The translations under genes and the position numbers were made by a program. The notes beneath the pieces were generated by a model. It was not told where the DNA came from and did no database searches. It saw nothing but the letters and a program-made list of their open reading frames with translations. From JBEVEP01 sp040512755 (lineage in GTDB: Bacteria; Pseudomonadota; Alphaproteobacteria; Rhizobiales; Rhizobiaceae): DNA of 21,649 nucleotides. Every line of letters starts with the position of its first letter. Within the stretch, counting starts at the first letter, position 1. The stretch spans positions 1 to 21,649 of the forward strand of contig JBEVEP010000304.1 in the NCBI GenBank assembly GCA_040512755.1, read 5' to 3'. Positions 7,797-15,396 of the stretch are shown here, piece after piece.

Positions 7797-9266
7797 TCAA
7801 TTCAACCGTTCCACCTTTGGCGGGATCCAGCTGCCATCAAGAATCGGGGCTTTCGGCCAGTAGGCGCGGATGTAGAGCGAGAACTCATCCTTCGGGGCCG
7901 GCACCCAGTTTGTTTCCAGATCGGCCCCCGGCGATTCATTCTGATAGTAGAGCGTAAGCGAACCGTCCTCATTGTATTTGAGCGACTTGCTCTTGGTGCC
8001 GAGTGAGAAGCGGTTGAGCCTGTTCGGCTCGAAGAGGTGTTCCTTGTTGTAGAGCGTCAGCGACCAGAAGCCATCGACGGGCGGGAGCTCGCCCTTTGCA
8101 AAAGTGACTGTGTAGCGATTGACGCCGTTGAGGCGCTCGCCCGCCGAGTCAAAATCCGTGTAGATGTAGCGAGTCTCTTCGGGCGCATTGTCATACATGT
8201 TCGATCGGGCTGTCGCGGCCCGCGAGAGGTAATCGGTTCCCCAACGCGCGCCATTCGGAGGCGAGGTCCAGCCGTTGCCGACAGGCCGGCCGTTGTTGCG
8301 GAACTCAAAGAGCGGTCGGATGATTTCCTCTTCCGCCGAGACTGCGGTCTGGACCAGAGTTTCCTTGATCGCAGGGTCCTTCGAGGCGGCATCGAGCACG
8401 GACTGGATCATGCCATACAGGGATTCTTCGCCCGGCAGCGGCGGGATTTCCTTCATCAGCTGCGGAAGCTGGTCGAAGAACTTCTCCGGGTCCACCCATT
8501 TGGTTTCCCCGCTGCCGCCGCCTGCCGAGGGGAAGGAAGGCGTCTTGGTCCAGTCCTTGGTTTTCATCTTTCCGTCGAATTCGGAGAGCGGATAGACCAT
8601 GATCTGGCTGAGAAGCGGCTGGATGGCCGCCTTGTCCTCCGGAGTGTCGTCCTGGAAGACACGTGGGAAGACCGTGGCGAGGTCGGTCTGGGAGCGGTAG
8701 ACGGCGTTGATCCCGTCGGGGACTTCGCCTTTCCAGTTTGGCCCGACGAGCAGATAGAAGCCGGGCTTTGTCCCGTGCTGCTTGCCAATCGAAGCAAAGG
8801 AGTCGGTGCGCGCGTCAGTGATCTGATAGGTGAAGAAGCGATCTCCGAAATCCGGCACCTGCACGACAACCGGCTTGCTGTCGAGGCGCTGGAAGCCGGC
8901 TCCATACACAGTGTCCTGATTTGGGCACGTGACAAACCTTTCGGCAGCATCGATGTAGTCGGTCAGCATAGACACATAGCCGGGCGGCGACACCGGGACG
9001 ATGCCACCGAGGCGGCCAGGCTCAGGCAGGCCTTTGACCGCTTCAGCGCGGTTCAGGTTGTTCACCAGGGGCCAACCGAAAACATAGGCGAGCCGTCCAA
9101 CCATCTCCACATACGCCTTCGTCATGACCGTGCCGGGCGGCGTGCTTTTGACGTCGGAGGGGGTTTCGGGTTTCGGCACTTGCTGGCCATAGGCCGCCGG
9201 TCCGGACAACAGAATAACGGACAGCAGTGCGGTGTTCTGAAGGCATGCTCGAAATGAGACGGCCAT
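7797..9266 (-). CDS. Exported DUF1254/DUF1214 protein (paralogue 2)
   Basis: The product has 489 residues, with a signal peptide up to about residue 28 (SGPAAYGQQ). The DUF1254 part (about residues 45-170) contains VFGWPLVNNLNR and CPNQDTVYGAGF, and the C-terminal DUF1214 part includes DGFWSLTLYNKEHLF and ETNWVPAPKDEFSLYIRAYW. The function of the family is not established; it is a periplasmic, mostly beta protein. The ATG at 9266 was chosen because GGAGGA lies just upstream and the signal peptide starts there; extension to 9500 would translate the palindromic element. It follows paralogue 1 in the same direction, with the 269-bp palindromic element between them. Motifs such as xNxDxxY and FWSxTLY shared with paralogue 1 suggest an ancient duplication rather than a recent one. 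Confidence 0.88.
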   Translation of the reverse strand: MAVSFRACLQNTALLSVILLSGPAAYGQQVPKPETPSDVKSTPPGTVMTKAYVEMVGRLAYVFGWPLVNNLNRAEAVKGLPEPGRLGGIVPVSPPGYVSMLTDYIDAAERFVTCPNQDTVYGAGFQRLDSKPVVVQVPDFGDRFFTYQITDARTDSFASIGKQHGTKPGFYLLVGPNWKGEVPDGINAVYRSQTDLATVFPRVFQDDTPEDKAAIQPLLSQIMVYPLSEFDGKMKTKDWTKTPSFPSAGGGSGETKWVDPEKFFDQLPQLMKEIPPLPGEESLYGMIQSVLDAASKDPAIKETLVQTAVSAEEEIIRPLFEFRNNGRPVGNGWTSPPNGARWGTDYLSRAATARSNMYDNAPEETRYIYTDFDSAGERLNGVNRYTVTFAKGELPPVDGFWSLTLYNKEHLFEPNRLNRFSLGTKSKSLKYNEDGSLTLYYQNESPGADLETNWVPAPKDEFSLYIRAYWPKAPILDGSWIPPKVERLN

Positions 9267-9282
9267 TGTCTCCTCCAGTCTA

Positions 9283-9551
9283 GAGCCTGTTATGAACTTC
9301 GGATGGGGCTGCGCTGCAGCCGATTTTGGCCGCTCCGGCAGGAGCCGGTCGCAGCCGGTACCGGGATGTACCTGCAAGACCGGCGACGAACCGGGCGGCC
9401 AAAGCGGCGCAGCCCGAAGGGTTGAGGCGCAAAGGGCCGCCTGAGGCGTCGGACAGCTTGCCGGTACGTCCCTGTACCGGCCGCGCTCTCCTCCTGTCAT
9501 GCGGCGCTTTGCTCCTCAACGCAGCCTCCATCCCAAGTCCATAACAGGCTC
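9283..9551. mobile_element. 269-bp near-complete palindrome, MITE-like element
   Basis: The ends are imperfect terminal inverted repeats of about 31 bp: GAGCCTGTTATGAACTT at the left (from 9283) and, read inward from the right end (9551), GAGCCTGTTATGGACTT, continuing with close agreement. A second inverted pair, GCCGGTACCGGGATGTACC (from 9354) and its partner (9457-9481), has the same centre of symmetry (about 9417), as does GGCGGCC on both sides, so nearly the whole element can fold into one long hairpin with a central loop of about 35 bases. It encodes no transposase. It lies exactly between the stop codon of DUF1254 paralogue 1 and the ribosome binding site of paralogue 2. No clear target-site duplication was found. 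It is probably a non-autonomous transposon derivative. Confidence 0.75.
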
Positions 9552-9554
9552 CAG

Positions 9555-11117
9555 CTATTGAACTTTTTCGATGTCCCCCGGCTTCCAGCTCTTGTCGATC
9601 GCCGCCTCGGTCGGACCATAGAGGCGGAGAATGGCGAAATAGCCCTTGCCTGGCACGGTCGCGAGCCAGTTGGCTTCCGGCTTGCCGGCAGGCGCAGCAG
9701 GGCCGAGATACATGATCGTGGAACCGTCGGCCTCTTGCTCCGGCTTGTCGCGGGAGCCCTTGGAAGGGAACGGCTGGCCGTTGGCGAGGCCGGAAGCGTT
9801 TTCGGCTTCGTAGAGCGTCACCGACCAAAAATTTTCCGCCGGAATGTTTGGCGGCAGCGTAACGCTGTAGCTGTTGCCACCCGACAGCGGCACACCCTCG
9901 CTGTCGATAAAGCTGATCATGTACTTTGCGCCCTTGCCGGGTATCTGCGAGATCATGCCGGGACTAATCGAGTAATAGTCGGTGAAGAACCAGATGCGGG
10001 TGTCGAAATCGAGATAGCCGCCGGGACTCCGCTGCCAGGCAAGATCGAAAGGCCCGCCAGGATTGTCGGGCGTCCCGTCGGCGATCGGGTTGAGCCAGCG
10101 CCGATCTGGATAGACGCGGAAGTCACGGCCGCTCACCACATCCTGGAAGCCGATGACACGGCTCGTCTTATAGCCAGTCCGAGCCGCCTGATCGAGAATG
10201 CGCCTGGTTGCTTCATCGGGCGCGAAGGGCTGGCCCTGGACGATGCCTATCGAGGCCAGCATGCCGAGCCAGTCCGGATCGCCGAGGCCTTGCCCTTCGC
10301 TGTCGACCAGCAGCTTCAACTGGTCGAAGGCGCTCGCATCGCTGATTGGAAGCATATCCACCGCCACGCCCGAAGCATCCGGGAATTGCATCGGCTTGGC
10401 GTCGGCTTCGCCGTCGAGCGGATAGATCCTGGTCGCCTCCATGACGTCTACAGCGGGTTTGAGATCGGCCGGGTCCTGATAGAAGGAGCGCAGGAAGACG
10501 AAAACGTTGTTGGTGCCGGACCGATAGACGAAATAACCGTCGGGAACAGGCTTGTCGTAGCCAGGCGGGAGAATAAGGAACTTGCCGCCCTTGCCGCCAT
10601 CCGGCCCCGGCAGGCCGACATCACCGAAGTAGATGCGACCATCGATCGTCGGCCCCGGGATTGGCCGCTGCCAAAAATCCAGCAGGATTCCCTGTAGACC
10701 AGGCGCCGCCTCGAATACCATCGGACCGTCCTTGCCGAGGTCGAGGTAGCTCATGGCGTAGATTACGTCCGAGTTCGGCGTGGTCACCAGCGTCTTGGCG
10801 TCAAGACGCTTCTTCCACACGGGCAAGACGTTGTATCCGGCCCCGAAAGCCTTTTCGGAGCCGACCTTCATGCCCAGCGTGTTGATCAGCGGCAGCGCCC
10901 ACAGATAGGTCTGCATGGCGCGCTGGAAGAGAAGCTCGTCCTTGAGCAGCTTGGCCGTCTCTGGCGTCGGCCGGTTCTCGGCGAATGGCGCATCGGCCAA
11001 GGCCTCGTAGCGGCTTTCCTGGGCAAAGGAAAAACTGCTGGCGAGGAGTATCGCGGCGGTCGGTAGACAGAATTTCGCAAGGCGGAGTTGTTGCGCCAGG
11101 GCCATCATCTCATCCAT
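9555..11117 (-). CDS. Exported DUF1254/DUF1214 protein (paralogue 1)
   Basis: The product has up to 520 residues, with a signal peptide whose hydrophobic core is CLPTAAILLASSFSF and whose likely cleavage follows FAQ. The DUF1254 section holds YLWALPLINTLGM and TTPNSDVIYAMSYLDL (about residues 70-125), and the DUF1214 section at the C-terminus holds ENFWSVTLYEAENASG and KPEANWLATVPGKGYFAILRLY. The family is widespread in Proteobacteria; its biochemical role is not established. The start is uncertain among ATGs at 11117, 11105 and 11102, since none has a strong ribosome binding site and all give the same signal peptide. It lies downstream of the NTF2-like gene (143-bp gap) and upstream of paralogue 2, all leftward, so the three may share transcripts. 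Its stop codon is three bases from the edge of the palindromic element. Confidence 0.88.
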   Translation of the reverse strand: MDEMMALAQQLRLAKFCLPTAAILLASSFSFAQESRYEALADAPFAENRPTPETAKLLKDELLFQRAMQTYLWALPLINTLGMKVGSEKAFGAGYNVLPVWKKRLDAKTLVTTPNSDVIYAMSYLDLGKDGPMVFEAAPGLQGILLDFWQRPIPGPTIDGRIYFGDVGLPGPDGGKGGKFLILPPGYDKPVPDGYFVYRSGTNNVFVFLRSFYQDPADLKPAVDVMEATRIYPLDGEADAKPMQFPDASGVAVDMLPISDASAFDQLKLLVDSEGQGLGDPDWLGMLASIGIVQGQPFAPDEATRRILDQAARTGYKTSRVIGFQDVVSGRDFRVYPDRRWLNPIADGTPDNPGGPFDLAWQRSPGGYLDFDTRIWFFTDYYSISPGMISQIPGKGAKYMISFIDSEGVPLSGGNSYSVTLPPNIPAENFWSVTLYEAENASGLANGQPFPSKGSRDKPEQEADGSTIMYLGPAAPAGKPEANWLATVPGKGYFAILRLYGPTEAAIDKSWKPGDIEKVQ

Positions 11118-11260
11118 CTGTACGTGCGGAACGATAGCCGATCACGACCGCAGACAGCTAGTGGACCTTCGCCCAAGTCAGCGCAACGACTGGTTCTGAC
11201 CGTTCCTGCCGTTCCGTCGCACCGGCCATACCGGCGCGTTCCCCTTTCCGCCCCGCATCG

Positions 11261-11656
11261 TCAAATCGGGTTCTGCCGGAACAGTTCGCCCACCAGCCAG
11301 CTATCCAGATAGGCGCGAACCTCCACGATCCGGCGGCCGGCGAAGCGGCATACCCAGCAATACCGGTTGTCGAACCGCATACCGTTCTTTGCTGTCGCCT
11401 TCGAGCGGAGTTCGACGATCGCCCACTCGCCTTCGATCAGGACGTTCTCGGTGACAAGCTGCGCCCCTTCCGGCAACACCTTGGCCAGCTTCTCGAAAGT
11501 GCCGGCGAGAAATTCCTTCTTCGAGCGGTAGCGACCGGCGAGCGGATGCGTGCCCTCCACCGTCCAGTCAACGTCGTCGTCGACATGTTCGAAGAACTTT
11601 GCCCCGTCTCCATGCTCCAGATGCGCGAACAGCGCCGCCACGTCCTGCTTGTCCAT
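11261..11656 (-). CDS. NTF2/SnoaL-like (ketosteroid isomerase fold) protein
   Basis: This is a 131-residue cytoplasmic protein of the NTF2-like superfamily. Visible features are the N-terminal helix region MDKQDVAALFAHLEHGDGAKFFEHVDDDVDWTVEG broken by the typical D-V-x-W strand, HPLAGRYRSKKEFLAGTF in the middle, and a C-terminal strand pair with RRIVEVRAYLDSWLVGELF. Members bind or isomerise small hydrophobic molecules, or have no known activity. The ATG at 11656 has GGAGGA eight bases upstream and gives the normal family length, which is why longer starts were rejected. It runs in the same direction as the two DUF1254 genes downstream. No specific substrate can be inferred. Confidence 0.88.
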   Translation of the reverse strand: MDKQDVAALFAHLEHGDGAKFFEHVDDDVDWTVEGTHPLAGRYRSKKEFLAGTFEKLAKVLPEGAQLVTENVLIEGEWAIVELRSKATAKNGMRFDNRYCWVCRFAGRRIVEVRAYLDSWLVGELFRQNPI

Positions 11657-11780
11657 CGCTTTCTCCTCCGTGCACACCGGCAAGGGAACAATCGGAAGGC
11701 GTCTCGCTGCGGCCCGCCGGATCTGGCCGCCGTCTCGCCAGGAAAAATCGTCGCAGCGATTGTCTGCGTGCAAGCAAAAT

Positions 11781-11831
11781 TTAACCATATTTGTCCATCT
11801 TTTCTCGATCGTAGGGTCAAGATGGGGACAA
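11781..11831. promoter_or_regulatory. Possible CtrA half-site and inverted repeat upstream of the DUF2778 gene
   Basis: TTAACCAT (11781-11788) equals the CtrA half-site known from alphaproteobacteria. It is followed by an inverted repeat, TTGTCCATCTT (11791-11801) and AAGATGGGGACAA (11819-11831), that pairs except for two extra bases. The site is about 120 bp before the start of the DUF2778 cell-wall gene. A cell-cycle link is plausible but rests on one half-site. Confidence 0.35.
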
Positions 11832-11906
11832 TCCGGACATCACGCATAGCGGCCGCTCGCCGGCCTGAGGTCTTTTTGCGGGATTTTCCGGCTTGATACG
11901 CGTTTG

Positions 11907-13280
11907 GTGAGTCATATCGTTCGTTCACAGTTTTTGGGTCGTTTGTTACGCCCACTATTGATCACAACCTTCGGCGCCGCCTTTGCCGGCGGGGTGGTGT
12001 GGTCGACGGCAGGGATGGTCGCGATGGGTAGCTCTTTCGCTTCCGGTTCAAGCCACGCTTCGCTCAAGCCTCAGCTCTTCGCAGCCGGGATAGTTCCGGC
12101 GCGACTGTTGGAAAAGCCTGCTACGACCGGCAAGGTACAGAGGCTGCGCGCCGCACCGGCGAAGCCCGTTGTAGCGCCGGCGCAGCCCGTTATCGCCGCG
12201 AGCCTTGCCCCCGGCGGAGGGAAAGTCGCTCCCCGTACCGATATTGCCGAACGCGCCGCCGCGAACCTCACTGCAGCGCGCTTTGACGCCGTCGTGAAGA
12301 AAGCCGGCCTGACGTCCGGGAAACTCGCCAGCCTTTTCGATCGCTCCCCTCCGGCCAAGTCGCACCGCCCGGCGGCAAAACTCGCTGCTCCGGCGCCGGA
12401 ACGATTTGCACCGCTGCCGGCCACCCCGGCCGATCAGCCGCCGACGTTGCTGGCTTATGCTGATCCCTCCCCGGCCAGCGCCGCGATGTCCGCCTTACTG
12501 GCGAAGCCGTCAGAGGAAGGTCTTGCCGCGTCACAGAACCCGGACCTCGAGATAGACGAGGACCTCGCTTCCCTGCCCGACTATGAAGACACGCCGGATG
12601 GCGGTCCTTTGCCGCAGCTTCGTCCCGGTAGTGGCGAGGCCCGCAAGCCTGCTGCAGAGGCGATCGAGCCCGACGATGATCAGATCGACAGACCGGTGAC
12701 GCCAAAAGCTGTCGAACCCAAAAAAGCCGACGAACGCGAAGCGCCAAAGACGGAGAAGCGCGTGGCTGCGCGGCCGTCCAATCCGGCAAAGGAGAGATCT
12801 TCCGGCGGCAGCTTCGGTCAGTCCTTCCGAAATTTGTTCGGCGGCGGAGCGAGAGCCGGAAATCGCGTAGCCGTCTACGACATCAGCGCCGCACGGGTCT
12901 ATATGCCCGACGGTAGCGTGCTGGAGGCCCATTCAGGCATCGGCAAGATGGCCGACAACCCGCGCTACGTCCATGTCAGGATGAACGGGCCGACACCTCC
13001 GCACACCTATAACCTGAAGATGCGCGAAAAACGCTTCCACGGCGTCGAGGCGATCCGGATGCTGCCTGTCGACGGCAGGAACAAGCATGGTCGCGACGGC
13101 TTCCTCACCCACAGCTATCTGCTGCGCGGCGGACGGGCGGAATCGCATGGCTGTGTCGCCTTCAAGGACTACAAGCGGTTCCTCAACGCCTTCAAGCAAG
13201 GCAAGGTCACCCAACTCGTTGTGGTTCCAAGCGGCGGACGGGCAGGCGTGCGTGTCGCCTCCAACGGCAAGCGCATCTGA
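11907..13280 (+). CDS. Membrane-anchored DUF2778 protein, L,D-transpeptidase-like (Tlde1-related)
   Basis: The product has 457 residues in three parts. An N-terminal signal anchor spans about residues 14-40 (LLRPLLITTFGAAFAGGVVW). Residues 80-320 are a low-complexity Pro/Ala/Lys-rich stretch suited to spanning the periplasm. The C-terminal DUF2778 domain, from about residue 325 (YDISAARVYMPDGSVLEAHSG), ends with the catalytic pattern H402, H414-G-C416 (THSYLL ... ESHGC), like the H...SHGC of L,D-transpeptidases. DUF2778 also forms the catalytic part of Tlde1 effectors, which cut or exchange D-amino acids in peptidoglycan; here the anchor argues for a housekeeping cell-wall role rather than secretion. 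The start is uncertain: GTG at 11907 or TTG at 11904, with no clear ribosome binding site. It diverges from the NTF2-like gene. Confidence 0.87.
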   Translation: MSHIVRSQFLGRLLRPLLITTFGAAFAGGVVWSTAGMVAMGSSFASGSSHASLKPQLFAAGIVPARLLEKPATTGKVQRLRAAPAKPVVAPAQPVIAASLAPGGGKVAPRTDIAERAAANLTAARFDAVVKKAGLTSGKLASLFDRSPPAKSHRPAAKLAAPAPERFAPLPATPADQPPTLLAYADPSPASAAMSALLAKPSEEGLAASQNPDLEIDEDLASLPDYEDTPDGGPLPQLRPGSGEARKPAAEAIEPDDDQIDRPVTPKAVEPKKADEREAPKTEKRVAARPSNPAKERSSGGSFGQSFRNLFGGGARAGNRVAVYDISAARVYMPDGSVLEAHSGIGKMADNPRYVHVRMNGPTPPHTYNLKMREKRFHGVEAIRMLPVDGRNKHGRDGFLTHSYLLRGGRAESHGCVAFKDYKRFLNAFKQGKVTQLVVVPSGGRAGVRVASNGKRI

Positions 13281-13294
13281 AGGAAACGCCCGAC

Positions 13295-13312
13295 GAGGGC
13301 CACGCCCTTTTA
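13295..13312 (+). terminator. Short hairpin with T-run after the DUF2778 gene
   Basis: AGGGC-CAC-GCCCT followed by TTT forms a small 5-bp stem about 16 bp after the stop codon. It lies between two convergent genes. The stem is short, so termination efficiency is doubtful. Confidence 0.4.
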
Positions 13313-13355
13313 AGAGCGCGAAGTTCGGGGGCACCAGACGAGCGTGCTGGGGCGG

Positions 13356-13805
13356 TTAAGCGAGAGCCCGACGCCCGGTTATCTCCTCGATGTTGATGCG
13401 GAAGAAGAAATGGGGTGAGGCCGCCGCCCTGCCCTCGGCATGAGGTGTCTCGCTGCCGGGTTCCCACCAGTTCGGGCGCGCTTTCTGCAACAGCGACCAG
13501 GCATGGTCGCGCTCGTTACGCCAGTGGCCAGCTTCCGAGAGTTCCTCGTAAAGGCCGAAGGCGACCACGCTCCACCAATTACGGGCGCTGCGAATCTCAT
13601 CGACCTCCAGACAAACCTGAGGATGTTCCCGCATCGACCGGATCTTCTGGCCGACAAGGGAGAAGCTATAGACGTGGCCATCCTCGTAGACGAAGCTGAT
13701 CGGCACCACGTAGGGCTGCCCCTCCCATACACAGGCTAACCGGCCCACCCTGCTGCTACTCAGCAGGGCGCGGCACTCCTGGACGGTCATCTCACTGATA
13801 ATCAC
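13356..13805 (-). CDS. Pyridoxamine 5'-phosphate oxidase-like flavin (FMN split-barrel) protein
   Basis: This is a 149-residue cytoplasmic protein of the PNPOx-like split-barrel superfamily, which binds FMN, F420 or haem. The family pattern is clear: CRALLSSSRVGRLACVWEGQPYVVPISFVYEDGHVYSFSL is split here into its N-terminal helix (ECRALLSSSRVGRLA), a strand pair ending PYVVPISF, then QKIRSMREHPQVCLEVDEI and NWWSVVAFGLYEEL. The start is GTG at 13805, with GGAGGG four bases upstream. It reads in the same direction as the universal stress protein gene upstream, separated from it by a 350-bp stretch of palindromic repeats. Flavin proteins of this type often sit beside stress proteins in low-oxygen regulons of rhizobia, which would suit the FixK box at 15383, though no box lies at this gene. 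The real substrate is unknown. Confidence 0.9.
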   Translation of the reverse strand: MIISEMTVQECRALLSSSRVGRLACVWEGQPYVVPISFVYEDGHVYSFSLVGQKIRSMREHPQVCLEVDEIRSARNWWSVVAFGLYEELSEAGHWRNERDHAWSLLQKARPNWWEPGSETPHAEGRAAASPHFFFRINIEEITGRRALA

Positions 13806-13849
13806 GTGACCCTCCTTCCGATGGCTCCTAATTTTGACCGTTTGTACTG

Positions 13850-14092
13850 CCCCTCATCTGCCTACCGGCATCTTCTCCCCGCAAACGGGGAGAAGTCCGC
13901 TGGCCGCAACGCCGGCGCTGAAATTTGCAGCGTTGGCGATCGGCGAACTCCGCAATGCAGGCGCATCTTCTCCCCGTTTTTACGGGGTGAGGAGTGGTCG
14001 CCGGAGGCGACGAAAGCCAACGATTTGGCCTTTCGAACGACGAACGCCCGAAGCCATAGCGAAGGGCCAGCCCGGCAGGGCGATGAGGGGCG
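13850..14092. repeat. Composite palindromic intergenic repeat, family B variant
   Basis: The outer inverted repeats are GCCCCTCATC (13850-13859) and GATGAGGGGC (14083-14092). Inside, CTTCTCCCCG (13872-13881) and CGGGGAGAAG (13886-13895) form a perfect 10-bp hairpin, and a similar C-rich/G-rich hairpin lies at about 13968-13990. The CTTCTCCCC core is shared with the repeats at 936-1048 and 1131-1186. The repeat fills most of the gap between the flavin-protein gene and the stress-protein gene; no gene is seen there. Confidence 0.75.
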
Positions 14093-14156
14093 GCACAATC
14101 GGTCAAACATAAACGCCACCGGTAGTACTGGAACGAGCCTCCTCCCGGAATTGCTC

Positions 14157-14993
14157 CTAGTGCGACATCAGAACCGGAAGCCGAAGGTCGTCAAGGACCC
14201 CCTGCGTGGCGCCGCCGAGAACGAAGTCGCGCACACGCGAATGGCCATAGCCGCCCATCACCAGCAGGTCGGCATGCATTTCTACGGCGTGATCCTGCAG
14301 GGTGACCGCGATCGGCTGGTCTTCCGCGATGATCTCAATGGCATCGGCTTCAATGCCACCGCGGCGCAGGTGACGCGCCAGCCGCTCGCCCGCCTCCTTC
14401 TCCTTGAGGGGCTTTTCGTCGGTTACCGTGAGCACGTGGACCTTGGCGGCCTGCCGCAGGAAAGGCATCGAATCTGCGACGGCTCGGGCCGCGACCCGGC
14501 TGCCGTCCCAGGCGATGGCAATCTGCTTGAACTCTCCGATCTCGACAAGTTCGGGCAGCAGCATCGCAGGCCGTCCGGACCCGAAGACGACAGCTTCAGC
14601 CGTTGCCTGTGACGTCGGGTTCGCGACGTGCCAACCGACCAGCGAAAGGTCGAAGTATCGTGCGTGTTCCGCCGCAAGCTCCCCAAGCAGAGCGATGGCG
14701 CCAGTCTTCTTGTCAGTCTCTAACGTAACCTTCCGCGCGCCAGCAGCGTTCTCAAACTGCCGCAACAGTGCCTCACCCCGCTGGCGGCTTTCCTTTTCTG
14801 CCGCAACAATCATCTCGGGGACGTTTATGAGCAGGCGCGAGAGGGGACTTTTGACATCCGGAATGTCGACGTTGAACGCCACCACGTTCAAATCCCCGCG
14901 AAGCTGCGCGGCGACGGCGACCGCGTGGGCTGCGATCGCATCGCTGTTCGCATCCGGATAGGTCACAAGCGGAACGAAAAGCTGCGGCTTCAT
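14157..14993 (-). CDS. Universal stress protein (UspA family, two-domain size)
   Basis: This is a 278-residue cytoplasmic protein, twice the length of a single Usp domain. The C-terminal domain ends with the ATP-binding pattern GGYGHSRVRDFVLGGATQGV and a final strand LPVLMSH, and begins with KQIAIAWDGSRVAARAV near residue 155. The N-terminal domain is degenerate and lacks the glycine loop. I chose the ATG at 14993 because the next 73 codons upstream encode an arginine-rich, non-family extension through a repeat-like spacer; AAGGA lies ten bases upstream. The spacer up to the small membrane-protein gene (14994-15198) has hairpins GCGCCGT-TG-ACGGCGC (15031-15046) and AGACCC-AC-GGGTCT (15085-15098). 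With the FixK box at 15383 upstream of that small gene, co-induction in low oxygen is likely. Confidence 0.9.
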   Translation of the reverse strand: MKPQLFVPLVTYPDANSDAIAAHAVAVAAQLRGDLNVVAFNVDIPDVKSPLSRLLINVPEMIVAAEKESRQRGEALLRQFENAAGARKVTLETDKKTGAIALLGELAAEHARYFDLSLVGWHVANPTSQATAEAVVFGSGRPAMLLPELVEIGEFKQIAIAWDGSRVAARAVADSMPFLRQAAKVHVLTVTDEKPLKEKEAGERLARHLRRGGIEADAIEIIAEDQPIAVTLQDHAVEMHADLLVMGGYGHSRVRDFVLGGATQGVLDDLRLPVLMSH

Positions 14994-15198
14994 GGCAGAA
15001 ATTCCTTTCGCCAGCTGCAGTACCATCGAAGCGCCGTTGACGGCGCCCCTCCGGCGCCGGCGAGGCCGAGGAGAGCCGCTGGAAAGACCCACGGGTCTAG
15101 AGCGCCGCGCGGCCATTGGACGCTCAAAGGACACTCCAAAACTCTGAACCTGTGTACTGTACCTTCCGAAATCCGATTCCAATCTCCGGGCCGACGCG

Positions 15199-15333
15199 TC
15201 ACCTGTTTGCACGATGACCGCGTCGTTTCGTGGAAGGCTTGTCCGATGTCATATCGCCGTAGGCCAGAACGCCTGCGAAGAAGACGAAGGGAACGGCAAT
15301 GCAGGCCAGAATGACCATTGTGTCTGGTGGCAT
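15199..15333 (-). CDS. 44-residue single-pass membrane protein, likely FixK/FNR-controlled
   Basis: The product is not recognised as a named protein. It starts MPPDTMVILACIAVPFVFF and continues AGVLAYGDMTSD, giving one membrane helix of about 22 residues with a short acidic N-terminus, then a basic tail (KPSTKRRGHRANR). Small one-helix proteins of this kind are often found near stress-protein and terminal-oxidase genes in rhizobia. The ATG at 15333 has GGAG seven bases upstream. A perfect FixK/FNR box (15383-15396) is centred about 56 bp upstream; with the usual -41.5 placement transcription would begin near 15348, giving a 15-base leader that just includes the ribosome binding site. The universal stress protein gene follows in the same direction after 205 bp. 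It may be an accessory subunit or a sensor-partner peptide; that is a guess. Confidence 0.72.
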   Translation of the reverse strand: MPPDTMVILACIAVPFVFFAGVLAYGDMTSDKPSTKRRGHRANR

Positions 15334-15382
15334 AGTTTAACTCCAGTTCGCCCCATGATGACGATGGGCCGTGGCCGCCGCT

Positions 15383-15396
15383 TTGATCTGGATCAA
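15383..15396 (-). promoter_or_regulatory. FixK/FNR box (anaerobox)
   Basis: TTGATCTGGATCAA is a full match to the FNR/FixK consensus TTGAT-N4-ATCAA. Its spacing suits leftward transcription into the 44-residue membrane protein and the universal stress protein. The box is symmetric, so it could also serve rightward transcription from about 15431, where only an unconvincing frame is found. Confidence 0.8.

Noticed and set aside
9280..9828. Minus-strand frame across the palindromic element, possible transposase
   Set aside because: It has no transposase motifs and is antisense or out of frame to paralogue 1 for much of its length.
8037..10697. Long plus-strand frames over the two DUF1254 genes
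   Set aside because: They lie antisense to coding regions with signal peptides and family motifs and have no recognisable domains.
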